Shown here: in pieces, positions 14,918 through 23,902 of the stretch
How positions within the stretch are numbered: position 1 is the stretch's first letter
How the letters are laid out: each line of letters begins with the position of its first letter
From: NVTR01 sp036479015
Lineage (GTDB): Bacteria > Pseudomonadota > Alphaproteobacteria > Rhodobacterales > Rhodobacteraceae
Direction: 5' to 3'
NCBI GenBank assembly: GCA_036479015.1
Contig: JAZGFB010000007.1
Span: forward strand, 1-64,000
Length of the DNA: 64,000 nt
The notes under the pieces: model-generated
What the model was told of the DNA's origin: nothing
Database searches by the model: none
What the model saw: the letters and a program-made list of their open reading frames with translations, nothing else
Position numbers and translations under genes: made by a program

Positions 14918-16282
14918 ATGCCTGGTAATCTAACATTTGACGCCCTTAAAAAATCCGTAAAAAAAGGAGAGATCGACACCGTTCTCGCCTGTATCGTCGA
15001 CATGCAGGGCCGTCTGATGGGTAAACGTTTTTTGGGCCATCATTTTATCGAAAGCGCCTGGGAAGAAACCCATTGTTGCAATTATTTGCTGGCCACTGAT
15101 CTGGAAATGTACACGGTTGATGGCTATGCGTCGACCAGTTGGCAAACGGGTTATGGCGACTATGTGATGAAGCCCGACCTTGCCACCATGCGCACAATGC
15201 CATGGCTTGACGGCACGGCGATGGTTCTGTGCGATGTGCTGGATCATCATAGCTATGAACCGGTTCCCCATTCGCCCCGCGCTATTCTTAAGAAACAGCT
15301 GGCACGACTTGAAAGCATGGGTTTTAGCGCCATCATGGCAACCGAATTGGAATTCTTTATTTTCGAGAAAAGCTATTCGGATATGGCCCGCGAAGGCTAT
15401 GCCGACATGACCCCGATCAGCGCCTATAACGAAGATTACCACATCCTGCAGACCACCAAAGAAGAAGACATCATGCGCCCACTGCGCAACCATCTTTACG
15501 CCGCTGGCATCCCCGTAGAAGGCTCAAAAGGTGAAGCTGAGGCTGGCCAGGAAGAGCTGAACATTCGCTACAGCGACGCGCTGGACTGCGCCGACAACCA
15601 CACCATCGCTAAGCACGCCACCAAGGAAATTGCCTGGCAACAGGGCCGTTCGGTGACGTTCTTGCCCAAGTGGCACAAGGATCGAGTCGGCAGCGCGTCC
15701 CACGTGCATCAGTCGCTTTGGCAGGACGGCAAGCCAGCATTTTACGATCCAAAAGGCGCGCACGGCATGTCAGATATTATGCGCCACTACATGGCAGGTC
15801 TGATCAAATATTCACCCGACATAACCTATTTCATGGCCCCCTATATCAATAGCTATAAGCGGTTTCAAAAGGGCACATTCGCCCCCACTGGTACGGTCTG
15901 GTCGGTCGACAACCGCACGGCCGGGTTTCGTCTGGTTGGCGAAGGGTCAAAAGCAGTGCGGGTTGAGTGCCGTATTGGTGGTTCAGACATGAACCCCTAC
16001 CTGGCCCAGGCAACGCAAATTGCCGCCGGGATTGCCGGGATAGAGGAAGGTCTTGAACTGGCACCCCCCCTGACTGGCGATGCCTATGAAAAGGGCGACG
16101 CCGGTGAAATTCCATCCACCCTGCGTGATGCCGCCGCAACCTTGAAGGCCTCAAGTATGCTGCGATCCTCCCTTGGCGATGATGTGGTTGACCACTACAC
16201 ACGCGCCGCCGAATGGGAGGTCGAAGAATTTGACCGCGTGGTCACTGACTACGAAATAGCCCGCGGATTTGAAAAGGCGTGA
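14918..16282 (+). CDS. Glutamine-synthetase-like gamma-glutamyl-amine ligase
   Basis: GS-fold ligase of 454 residues. The metal and glutamate-site motifs are present: ATELEFFIFE, GEAEAGQEELNIRYSDAL (region), ASHVHQSLW, the NSYKRFQ-GTFAPTGTVWSVDNRTAGFRL stretch (ATP and glutamate) and VECRIGGSDMNPYLA. The N-terminal beta-grasp part is IDTVLACIVDMQGRLMGKRF, as in PuuA/FluG-type proteins and not in GlnA, and the GlnA adenylylation region is absent. It probably joins glutamate to an amine other than ammonia. ATG 14918 follows CAAGGACACACA. It is coupled with the downstream aldehyde dehydrogenase; amine identity unknown. Confidence 0.85.
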   Translation: MPGNLTFDALKKSVKKGEIDTVLACIVDMQGRLMGKRFLGHHFIESAWEETHCCNYLLATDLEMYTVDGYASTSWQTGYGDYVMKPDLATMRTMPWLDGTAMVLCDVLDHHSYEPVPHSPRAILKKQLARLESMGFSAIMATELEFFIFEKSYSDMAREGYADMTPISAYNEDYHILQTTKEEDIMRPLRNHLYAAGIPVEGSKGEAEAGQEELNIRYSDALDCADNHTIAKHATKEIAWQQGRSVTFLPKWHKDRVGSASHVHQSLWQDGKPAFYDPKGAHGMSDIMRHYMAGLIKYSPDITYFMAPYINSYKRFQKGTFAPTGTVWSVDNRTAGFRLVGEGSKAVRVECRIGGSDMNPYLAQATQIAAGIAGIEEGLELAPPLTGDAYEKGDAGEIPSTLRDAAATLKASSMLRSSLGDDVVDHYTRAAEWEVEEFDRVVTDYEIARGFEKA

Positions 16283-16284
16283 AC

Positions 16285-17667
16285 ATGTCCAAAACACTGA
16301 AATGCATATCCCCCATTGATGGATCAGTTTTCGCCGAGCGGCCTGCCTTAAGCCCGGATCAGGCCCATAATGCAGTTTCCCGTGCCAGTGCCGCCCAAAA
16401 AGGCTGGGCCGCGCGCCCCCTGTCTGAGCGCATCAAACTGGTACAGGCAGGTGTGGCCCGCATTGGTGAAATGAATGATGAAATTGTGCCCGAGCTGGCG
16501 TACCAGATGGGCCGCCCCGTGCGATATGGTGGGGAATTTAGTGGCTTTAATGAACGCGCCAGCCATATGGCGGATATCGCCGCTGATGCCTTGGCGGATA
16601 TTGAAGTGTCCGAGGATGACCAATTCCAACGTTACATAAAACGCATTCCACACGGTGTTGTGCTGGTGGTGGCACCCTGGAATTACCCCTACATGACGGC
16701 AATAAACACGGTGGCCCCGGCACTGATCGCGGGCAATGCCGTGATGTTGAAACACGCCACCCAAACCCTGTTGGTCGGCGAACGAATAGCGCGTGCTTTC
16801 CATCAGGTTGGCGTGCCAGAGGACGTGTTTCAGAACCTGTTTCTGGACCATGAAACCACATCCGCCCTGATCGCCGCGAAATCGTTTGGCTTTGTCAATT
16901 TCACCGGCTCTGTCGGTGGTGGTCGGGCCATGGAAACCGCAGCTGCTGGCACTTTTACCGGCATCGGGCTGGAACTGGGCGGCAAGGATCCGGGTTATGT
17001 CATGCTGGACGCTGATCTAGACGCGGCAGTTGAAACGCTGATTGATGGGGCCATGTTCAATTCGGGTCAATGCTGTTGCGGGATTGAACGGATCTATGTC
17101 ACTGAAAGCCTGTTTGACGCCTTTGTTCAAAAGGCCGTCGCGATTGTTAGTGGCTATAAGTTGGGCAACCCCTTGGAGCAGGAAACTACTCTGGGTCCGA
17201 TGGCTAATGTTAGGTTTGCTGACGAGGTCCGCGCCCAAACATCTGAGGCGATCGCAGCAGGTGCGACGCCACTGATTGATCCAGCGCTGTTCCCACAGGA
17301 CGATGGCGGGGCTTATCTGATGCCGCAAATCCTGGTGGATGTGGACCATTCCATGCGGGTGATGCGGGACGAAAGTTTCGGTCCGGTGGTCGGGATCATG
17401 AAGGTCAAGGACGACGCCGAAGCAATAAAGCTGATGAATGACAGCGAATTTGGCCTGACGGCATCATTGTGGACAGCGGATATTGTTCGCGCGCGAACAA
17501 TCGGTAACCAGTTGGAAACAGGTACTATTTTCATGAACCGTGCAGACTACCTTGACCCAGGCCTGTGCTGGACCGGCTGCAAAAACACCGGCCGTGGCGG
17601 TGGCCTGTCGGCCATTGGGTACCACAATCTGACACGCCCAAAATCCTACCACCTGAAAAAGGCCTGA
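16285..17667 (+). CDS. NAD(P)-dependent aldehyde dehydrogenase
   Basis: ALDH-superfamily enzyme of 460 residues. Visible are the cofactor motif VAPWNYPYMTAINTVAPALIAGNAV (region), NFTGSVGGGRAM, the general-base glutamate in LELGGKDPGYV and the catalytic cysteine in FNSGQCCCGIERIYV. ATG 16285 lies two bases after the ligase stop with AAGG upstream; GTG 16279 overlapping that stop is the alternative. It ends overlapping the alcohol dehydrogenase start (TGATG). In context it probably oxidises the aldehyde made by that dehydrogenase. Confidence 0.9.
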   Translation: MSKTLKCISPIDGSVFAERPALSPDQAHNAVSRASAAQKGWAARPLSERIKLVQAGVARIGEMNDEIVPELAYQMGRPVRYGGEFSGFNERASHMADIAADALADIEVSEDDQFQRYIKRIPHGVVLVVAPWNYPYMTAINTVAPALIAGNAVMLKHATQTLLVGERIARAFHQVGVPEDVFQNLFLDHETTSALIAAKSFGFVNFTGSVGGGRAMETAAAGTFTGIGLELGGKDPGYVMLDADLDAAVETLIDGAMFNSGQCCCGIERIYVTESLFDAFVQKAVAIVSGYKLGNPLEQETTLGPMANVRFADEVRAQTSEAIAAGATPLIDPALFPQDDGGAYLMPQILVDVDHSMRVMRDESFGPVVGIMKVKDDAEAIKLMNDSEFGLTASLWTADIVRARTIGNQLETGTIFMNRADYLDPGLCWTGCKNTGRGGGLSAIGYHNLTRPKSYHLKKA

Positions 17668-18818
17668 TGCCCATGACTTTAACTGCCAACTGGAACTATC
17701 CGACCCCGATCCGCTTTGGGGCTGGCCGTATTTGTGAAATTGCCGACGCTTGTAAGTCTGTCGGTATTACCAAACCCCTGCTGGTCACTGACAAGGGGCT
17801 CGCAGCCATGGACATCACCAGCCGGACGCTGGATCTGATGGAAACCAGTGGGCTTGGCCGGGGCATGTTTAGTGATGTTGATCCCAACCCGGATGATACC
17901 AACGTTGCCGACGGGCTGAAAGTATACCGCGAGGGGGGCTATGACGGGGTGATCGCCTTTGGTGGCGGTTCGGGCCTGGACCTGGCTAAGGTCATCGCCT
18001 TTATGGCCGGCCAAACCCGCCCCCTATGGGACTTTGAAGATGTGGGTGACTGGTGGAAGCGCGCTGATCCAGACGCGATTGCACCCATTGTTGCCGTCCC
18101 CACCACCGCAGGAACCGGCTCAGAGGTCGGGCGCGCCAGCCTGATCACCAATTCCGCAATCCATGAGAAAAAGATTATATTCCATCCAAACATGCTGCCA
18201 GGCGTGGTGATTTGTGATCCGGAACTGACCATCGGCATGCCGAAATTCATCACCGCTGGCACCGGCCTTGACGCCTTTGCCCACTGTGTTGAAGCCTTTT
18301 CCAGCCCGCATTATCACCCGATGTCACAAGGCATCGCCCTGGAAGGCATGCGTCTGGTCAAGGAATACCTGCCCCGCGCCTACCGCGACGGCACCGATAT
18401 TGAGGCCCGCGCCCATATGATGTCTGCTGCTGCTATGGGCTCAACTGCCTTTCAAAAGGGGCTTGGGGCCATTCACGCGCTAAGCCACCCGATCGGTGCG
18501 GTGCATCACACCCACCACGGCACCACCAACGCCGTTTGCATGCCTGCAGTTCTGCAATTCAACCGCCCCAAAATTGAATGTCGCTTTGAACAGGCGGCGG
18601 CGTATCTGGGAATTAGCGGCGGCTTTGACGGGTTTTGCGCCTATGTGGATGAACTGAATGCGTCCATGGGCATCCCCAAGACGCTGACAGAACTGGGTGT
18701 GAAAAATGCAGACATGGCGGTATTGACCGTGTCGGCACTAAACGACCCCAGCACCGGCGGTAACCCGGTTAAAATGACGCCCGAAAACACCCGGGCATTG
18801 TTTGAGGCGATTTTATAG
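17667..18818 (+). CDS. Iron-type alcohol dehydrogenase
   Basis: Group III (Fe-dependent) alcohol dehydrogenase of 383 residues. The nucleotide motif is GGGSGLDLAKVIA, followed by PTTAGTGSEVGRAS. The metal ligands fit DAFAHCVEAF (Asp and His) and HALSHPIGAVHHTHHG (two His). The start codon ATG 17667 shares one base with the aldehyde dehydrogenase stop; a longer upstream frame inside that gene is rejected. As last gene of the operon it would oxidise a primary alcohol to the aldehyde used by its neighbour. Confidence 0.92.
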   Translation: MPMTLTANWNYPTPIRFGAGRICEIADACKSVGITKPLLVTDKGLAAMDITSRTLDLMETSGLGRGMFSDVDPNPDDTNVADGLKVYREGGYDGVIAFGGGSGLDLAKVIAFMAGQTRPLWDFEDVGDWWKRADPDAIAPIVAVPTTAGTGSEVGRASLITNSAIHEKKIIFHPNMLPGVVICDPELTIGMPKFITAGTGLDAFAHCVEAFSSPHYHPMSQGIALEGMRLVKEYLPRAYRDGTDIEARAHMMSAAAMGSTAFQKGLGAIHALSHPIGAVHHTHHGTTNAVCMPAVLQFNRPKIECRFEQAAAYLGISGGFDGFCAYVDELNASMGIPKTLTELGVKNADMAVLTVSALNDPSTGGNPVKMTPENTRALFEAIL

Positions 18819-18872
18819 CGGTGTCGCTGCCTTAGGCTGAGAGCATGATTTCAGATGAAAACCGGCTTGATA

Positions 18873-18904
18873 TCTTCTTTTCAAAAATATCCCCGCCGGA
18901 GGCA
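18873..18904 (+). repeat. Intergenic repeat, copy 1
   Basis: The 20 bases aaatatccccgccggaggca plus the 12 bases before them recur at 60449-60480 with only two differences. Both copies lie between genes. Confidence 0.7.
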
Positions 18905-18906
18905 TC

Positions 18907-18927
18907 CGATTTTTCGCAGAAAAATCG
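18907..18927. terminator. Palindrome between convergent genes
   Basis: CGATTTTTC-GCA-GAAAAATCG is a perfect 9-bp stem carrying T5 and A5. A second small stem (CACGGC-GCA-GCCGTG, 18935-18949) follows. Lying between the alcohol dehydrogenase and the leuB stop, it could end transcription from both sides; proof of termination is lacking. Confidence 0.45.
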
Positions 18928-18953
18928 CCCCGCGACACGGCGCAGCCGTGGCG

Positions 18954-20063
18954 CTAAAGGCTTGCGTCCAAAGCTGCAATAACCGCGTCACCCATCTGCA
19001 CGGTTGATGCCGGGCTGTCATCGGATGATTGCATCAAGTCGGCGGTGCGAATGCCACTGGCAAGCACCGCTTCAACCGCAGCTTCCAGCCGATCGGCCTC
19101 TTGGCCCTGATCAAACGAATATCGCAGCGCCATGGCAAAGCTAAGGATGCAGGCCGACGGGTTTGCTTTGCCCTGCCCGGCAATATCAGGGGCTGAGCCG
19201 TGCACTGGTTCATACATGGCCTTTGGTCGGCCATTTTCCATTGGTGCGCCCAGGCTGGCAGATGGCAACATTCCAAGCGAGCCGGTGAGCATCGCGGCAA
19301 CATCTGACAGCATATCGCCAAACAGGTTGTCGGTGACAATGACATCAAATTGTTTAGGGGCGCGCACCAGCTGCATGCCGCCGTTATCGGCATACATATG
19401 TGTCAGTTCGACGTCCTGAAATTCGTTGTCATGCACCCATTGCACTTCTTCACGCCACAGCACGCCGCTTTCCATGACATTGGCTTTTTCCATCGAACAC
19501 AGTCTGTTGTCCCGCTTGCGTGCCAGTTCAAATGCGGCCCGCGCCACGCGGCGGATTTCACTGGTTGTGTAGCGTTGGGTGTTTACGCCGACACGCCCAC
19601 CCTGGTTGTCATCTTGTATGCCGCGCGGTTCCCCAAAATAGACGCCGCTGGTCAGTTCCCGCACGATCATCAGGTCAAGCCCGGCCACGATGTCACGCTT
19701 AAGGGATGAAAAGTCGGCCAATGCGTCAAAGCACTGGGCCGGGCGCAGGTTGGCGAACAGGTCCATTTCTTTGCGCAACCGCAGCAAACCGCGCTCGGGC
19801 TTAAGCGAGAAATCAAGATCGTCGTAATTCGGCCCGCCAACGGCCCCCAACAAAACCGCATCCACAGCCTGGGCACGGGCCATGGTTTCATCGGTTAGCG
19901 GCGTGCCGAATTTATCATAAGCAGCGCCGCCGACCAGATCTTCTGATACATTAATCTTCAGGCCGCGCTTTGCACCGAACCAGTCGATAACTTTGGTGAC
20001 CTCCACCATTACTTCTGCACCGATACCGTCGCCGGCAAGGATCAATAGGGACGGTGTGCTCAT
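18954..20063 (-). CDS. leuB: 3-isopropylmalate dehydrogenase
   Basis: Oxidatively decarboxylates 3-isopropylmalate in leucine synthesis. The 369 residues start MSTPSLLILAGDGIGAEVM. The substrate loop is ERGLLRLRKEMDLFANLRPAQ (region), with the catalytic Tyr/Lys blocks YTTSEIRRVAR and DKANVMESG-like EKANVMESG, metal aspartates around VTDNLFGDMLSDVAAML, and the cofactor block EPVHGSAPDIAGQGKANP. A 50-residue upstream extension of the frame lacks family resemblance, so ATG 20063 is used. It is separated from leuC-leuD by four other genes. Confidence 0.96.
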   Translation of the reverse strand: MSTPSLLILAGDGIGAEVMVEVTKVIDWFGAKRGLKINVSEDLVGGAAYDKFGTPLTDETMARAQAVDAVLLGAVGGPNYDDLDFSLKPERGLLRLRKEMDLFANLRPAQCFDALADFSSLKRDIVAGLDLMIVRELTSGVYFGEPRGIQDDNQGGRVGVNTQRYTTSEIRRVARAAFELARKRDNRLCSMEKANVMESGVLWREEVQWVHDNEFQDVELTHMYADNGGMQLVRAPKQFDVIVTDNLFGDMLSDVAAMLTGSLGMLPSASLGAPMENGRPKAMYEPVHGSAPDIAGQGKANPSACILSFAMALRYSFDQGQEADRLEAAVEAVLASGIRTADLMQSSDDSPASTVQMGDAVIAALDASL

Positions 20064-20131
20064 GGTGTTTTTCCTGAAAATTTGGGTTGCCACCCGGTAC
20101 GCGCTACCCCGGCCAGCGTCAAGTGGGCAGC

Positions 20132-21016
20132 TTAGCCGAATGCCTGAACCAGCAGGTCCCAGACCTTTCTTATGCGCGCGTTTGAGCGCAAAGCATCCGG
20201 TGCGGCCAGCCAAACAGGCAAGGACGGCAAATCAAATTCAATGGGTATTTGTTCAACCAATGGTTCCCGATCACCGATTGCTGTTTGCATCCCGCCCACG
20301 CCGCATCCGGCACACACCAGCCGCCAATAGGCCGCCTGATCATCACAACGCACCGGGAAAAACGCGCGGCCCACGTCCATGCCGATATCTTTCATGGCCC
20401 GTATTATCTGATCGCTTTTGTCCAGCCCGACAATATCCAGCGTCCTGAGTTCGGCCAAACTGTGCGGGCGGCCGACCCTATCGAGATATTTTGAATTCGC
20501 GTACAGCGCCATTGGTTGGTCGGCAATATGGCGGGTAATAATGTCTGGCTGGGTCGGTCTGAACATACGGATAGCGATGTCGGCGTCGCGAAATGTCAGG
20601 TTTTCCACGGTGTCCGATGGGACAAGTTCTAATTCCACCTCGGGCAGGGTGCGTCTGATATTGGCGATGATATCGGGCAAGATAAAATGTGAGACAACGA
20701 CGCTGGCCGTGATCCGAACTGTGCCGCGCAGATCCTGGGATTTGCCACCAGCTGTAAGCTGTAATTGGGCGGCTGCCAGTTTCATTGCCTTTGCGTGGTT
20801 GAATATTTCGGCCCCTGCGTCGGTCAGCGTCAGGCCACGGGGGGTTCTGCGAAACAGTTCAACCCCCAGCGCGGCCTCTATCGCTTTGATATGCCTACCG
20901 GTGGTCGGCTGGCTTTGGCCAAGGTTTCGCGCGGCGGCTGACAATGATTGATGCTCGCCCACAGCGTAAAATGACTGAATCAATGTCCAGTCCAGTTGTT
21001 CAAGTGATTTAGTCAT
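20132..21016 (-). CDS. LysR-family transcriptional regulator
   Basis: 294 residues with an N-terminal winged helix (LDWTLIQSFYAVGEHQSLSAAARNLGQSQPTTGRHIKAIEAALGVELFRR region, residues ~8-58) and a type-2 periplasmic-binding-like effector domain. It diverges from the NAD-binding protein gene at 21111, with two dyads in between, so that gene is its likely target. Effector not predictable. Confidence 0.92.
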   Translation of the reverse strand: MTKSLEQLDWTLIQSFYAVGEHQSLSAAARNLGQSQPTTGRHIKAIEAALGVELFRRTPRGLTLTDAGAEIFNHAKAMKLAAAQLQLTAGGKSQDLRGTVRITASVVVSHFILPDIIANIRRTLPEVELELVPSDTVENLTFRDADIAIRMFRPTQPDIITRHIADQPMALYANSKYLDRVGRPHSLAELRTLDIVGLDKSDQIIRAMKDIGMDVGRAFFPVRCDDQAAYWRLVCAGCGVGGMQTAIGDREPLVEQIPIEFDLPSLPVWLAAPDALRSNARIRKVWDLLVQAFG

Positions 21017-21073
21017 TCATAAATGAATATAGGATATAGGTTTTCTGTCAATTTATATTCATTCCTGAATGAT
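21015..21073. promoter_or_regulatory. Divergent LysR/NAD-binding-protein control region
   Basis: ATTCAT-AA-ATGAAT (21015-21028) is a perfect dyad touching the LysR start. A second related dyad TCATT-cctg-AATGA lies at 21059-21072, about 44 bases (four helical turns) away. The spacing suits LysR tetramer binding. Confidence 0.45.
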
Positions 21074-21110
21074 GCAATGTCAGAGTTAGATATTGAAAGG
21101 GAAATGAAAA

Positions 21111-22019
21111 ATGGTCGAAACTGTATTAATCCTGGGTGCATCGGGAAAAATTGGTGCGCATTGTGCAAAGGCCTTTAGCGAAGCTGGCTGGCAGGTGCGA
21201 GAGTATGATCGCACGTCTGGTGATATGACAGCCGCTGCTGCTGGGGTGGATGTTATCGTCAACGGTTTGAACCCGCCAAATTATCACAATTGGGCAAAGC
21301 TTATACCAGAGATCACCAGCCAGGTTATTGCGGCGGCTAAATCATCTGGGGCCACGGTAATCATCCCCGGCAATGTTTACAATTTTGGTACCGCACCCGG
21401 GCCATGGTCGCAAAACACACCGCAGCTTGCCACCACCCGAAAGGGTCGGATCCGGGTTGAAATGGAAAAGGCGTACCGTAAGGCTGGGGTCAGAACGATC
21501 ATCCTGCGGGCCGGGAATTTCGTTGACCCGACACACAGCGATGATGTGATGCGCATGGTTTACCTACGCACCATCGCCAAGGGTCACATTACATCACCTG
21601 GTGATCCCGACGCGTTGCAATCTTTCTGCTACCTGCCGGATTGGGCGCGCGCGGCGGTTGGACTGGCGGGCATTCGCGCCCAGCTAAACCAGTTTGAAGA
21701 TGTCCCGTTTGCGGGCCATACTTTCACCACCAATGATTTGCGCGCCGAGTTGGAGCAGGCTTTGCAGCGAAAAATAAAACTCGTGGGATTCCCCTGGCTT
21801 GTTTTCAAGCTGGCATCCCCCGTCTGGGAGCTTGCCCGCGAAGTTACTGAAATGCGCTATCTATGGAGCGTTTCGCACCAGATGGACGGCACCAAACTGG
21901 CATCGCTTTTGCCAAAGTTCCGCCCAACTGATCGTGCAACAGTCATGCGGGCCGGGCTACCAGCCGACATCAACCCAGACCAGGCCATGCCAGGACAAAC
22001 TGCTGCCCTGCTGTCCTAA
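21111..22019 (+). CDS. NAD(P)-binding epimerase/dehydratase-like protein
   Basis: 302 residues of the atypical or extended short-chain dehydrogenase group. The Rossmann motif is LILGASGKIGAHCAKAF, followed by GVDVIVNGLNP and IIPGNVYNFG; the YxxxK region is less clear (RVEMEKAYRKAG). ATG 21111 has AAAGGGA upstream. The last 63 bases overlap the end of the convergent exonuclease-family gene. Regulated probably by the divergent LysR protein. Substrate unknown. Confidence 0.75.
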   Translation: MVETVLILGASGKIGAHCAKAFSEAGWQVREYDRTSGDMTAAAAGVDVIVNGLNPPNYHNWAKLIPEITSQVIAAAKSSGATVIIPGNVYNFGTAPGPWSQNTPQLATTRKGRIRVEMEKAYRKAGVRTIILRAGNFVDPTHSDDVMRMVYLRTIAKGHITSPGDPDALQSFCYLPDWARAAVGLAGIRAQLNQFEDVPFAGHTFTTNDLRAELEQALQRKIKLVGFPWLVFKLASPVWELAREVTEMRYLWSVSHQMDGTKLASLLPKFRPTDRATVMRAGLPADINPDQAMPGQTAALLS

Positions 22020-23204
22020 TTTGTCAGTGACACCATCTGGCGCGGGCCACTGAATGCCCGCGTCCAGTATTTTTAGCTCCCCCGACGGCAGCACATAATC
22101 TACCCGCAAGTTTCCGGGCCCGCCGTCGTCACGCCAATCGGCAGTGTCCAGCGCAGGGTTTCCAAACTGGCCAATATTGGCACCCCCTTGGGTGTGGGCC
22201 AAAACTTCCCCAATCGGGCTACTGGGTTTTGGATCTTGAACCAGATGACTTGCAAGCAGCGACCTGATGGCGGCTTTGCGACCTTCTCCGTCATTTGGGT
22301 CAAGGTTTGCATTGCCAAGTATGACAAAGTTTTCAGTTGGCGGCTCATAGGTGATATTCCCGCGCAGGTACTGCAGCCAAAACATGTTTTCATCATAGTT
22401 CCTGCGGCCATTTTCATCATCAGGGCCGTCAAAAACTGGTGTGGTGGCGTGATAGGCCAAAATACGCAGCACTGTGCCATTTGGCAGCATTATGGGCACG
22501 TCCCAGTGGGCCACCGATGACAGTCGATATTGTGATTTTTGTCCGGGATCTGTTTCTGGATCGCGCCCTAACAGTGTTCCGGGCAGATCACCCCTTGGGA
22601 AAGTGGAAAAGTTTTGAACGGCGTCATGGTCAATGGGGAACTTTGACAACAAAGCCATGCCACCATGGCCTGCAAATTTCCCATATCCATGGGCGTCTTT
22701 TTCACTGCCAGTGCGCCCGTCATTGTTAAGATCAAGGCCTGTTTGCACCCCAGAATTGGGCGCAAGGGCAAATAAATGCGGGTATTCAGCACCAGCAGCC
22801 ATGAGCCCGTCTGAGAATGCCTTTAGGGCATTGTTCCCCAGGTCATAGTCAAACCTGGTCAGTAATAATATATCGGGGTTTATCTCTGCAATGGCTGCAA
22901 TACTGGCGTTTACGCGGCTGTCATTGCCGCTGAGAATATCGCGAAGCAACAGGCCTGGCCCGTCCCGCTTTAGCCCCACATGGAATGTGGCGATGCGGAT
23001 TTTTTCTTGGGCACTGGTTTGGGCGGGGATTGTGAGCAGTATAGTTACGATCAGGTAACAAACAGACTGCCATCGTCGGTTTCTGCATCTGCGCTGGCGT
23101 ATGTTTTTCGCCGCTTGGCCGCAATCATTTCCGCGACTTTTGCCAGTGCGATACCACGCATGAATAAACTTGCCGGCAAAAATGCCCACGCTGAAACCGT
23201 CCAT
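21957..23204 (-). CDS. Endonuclease/exonuclease/phosphatase family protein, secreted
   Basis: The body starts IRIATFHVGLKRDGPGLLLRDIL and carries the EEP-fold landmarks: INPDILLLTRFDYD, NFVILGNANLDPNDGEG (the usual GDFN is changed to GNANLD) and LRVDYVLPS. A hydrophobic segment ending AQTSAQ precedes it, so export is likely. The start is unresolved. ATG 23204 overlaps the upstream gene by about 150 bases; a CTG at 23054 overlaps the upstream stop as CTGA; and no ATG, GTG or TTG lies between about 23189 and that point. The 3' end overlaps the convergent gene. Substrate unknown. Confidence 0.75.
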   Translation of the reverse strand: MDGFSVGIFAGKFIHAWYRTGKSRGNDCGQAAKNIRQRRCRNRRWQSVCYLIVTILLTIPAQTSAQEKIRIATFHVGLKRDGPGLLLRDILSGNDSRVNASIAAIAEINPDILLLTRFDYDLGNNALKAFSDGLMAAGAEYPHLFALAPNSGVQTGLDLNNDGRTGSEKDAHGYGKFAGHGGMALLSKFPIDHDAVQNFSTFPRGDLPGTLLGRDPETDPGQKSQYRLSSVAHWDVPIMLPNGTVLRILAYHATTPVFDGPDDENGRRNYDENMFWLQYLRGNITYEPPTENFVILGNANLDPNDGEGRKAAIRSLLASHLVQDPKPSSPIGEVLAHTQGGANIGQFGNPALDTADWRDDGGPGNLRVDYVLPSGELKILDAGIQWPAPDGVTDKLGQQGSSLSWHGLVWVDVGW

Positions 23205-23902
23205 ATTAGGGTTTGCGGATTGTCCAGCGTTACCGCCCCAAACAATGACGCCGCCGCTTTAACTGCGACTGGTGTCAAAAATGGCAGTAAAAACCCTAAT
23301 GCAATGTTAACACGGGCGTCTCTTTCAAGGCGGCTAACCACATCTGACCCGGCTGTTGGGTCAAATGTTGGCAGGTTTACCCAGACGTTGAAGCTGCCAT
23401 TTACCGACGGCCAGTTCTGCAATCGAAGGACAATCAAGAATATCCCAAGAGTCAAAAGGGAAATTAGATAGCTCATGCCAGCTGTGGTTCGCACCAGATC
23501 AATGTGCGTGGCGCTGGTGTTTTCTGGAAGCATTAAGAGGACCAGGCGCACCGGGCTATAGGGGAAATCTATGGCGTATCCGACCAACCCGCCGATGGCC
23601 TGAATGAACTGGGTCAGGGTCGTTGGTTCATAATTGCCGCGCGCAATCAGGCTAAGCAGAAATACGGTGGCAAAAAGCGACAGGAAGCGAATGCGGTTGA
23701 ACGGCGGCGCGTCGCGAAATTCAATCATTCCGGGGTAGCTGGAGGCGTATTCAAATATCGTGAAAGCGGCGCCAAATATGGCGACCAAAGCAACGATCTG
23801 CTTTCCGTCTGCGCTTACGCCAGGGAGCAACAAGGACGGCGTTGCAACCAGCAACACGACCATAATAGCCCGCACAACAGCACCTGATAGCCGCGAAATC
23901 AC
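23051..23902 (-). CDS. Conserved-looking multi-pass membrane protein, function unknown
   Basis: 283 residues with about six hydrophobic segments (near residues 10-28, 34-52, 70-88, 105-120, 138-160, 200-215 and 225-250), joined by polar loops. The C-terminus is polar and acidic (SADAETDDG). No enzyme motif is recognised. It lies after leuD in the same direction, with a 254-base gap, and its stop abuts or overlaps the exonuclease-family gene, suggesting co-transcription. Confidence 0.7.
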   Translation of the reverse strand: MISRLSGAVVRAIMVVLLVATPSLLLPGVSADGKQIVALVAIFGAAFTIFEYASSYPGMIEFRDAPPFNRIRFLSLFATVFLLSLIARGNYEPTTLTQFIQAIGGLVGYAIDFPYSPVRLVLLMLPENTSATHIDLVRTTAGMSYLISLLTLGIFLIVLRLQNWPSVNGSFNVWVNLPTFDPTAGSDVVSRLERDARVNIALGFLLPFLTPVAVKAAASLFGAVTLDNPQTLIWTVSAWAFLPASLFMRGIALAKVAEMIAAKRRKTYASADAETDDGSLFVT

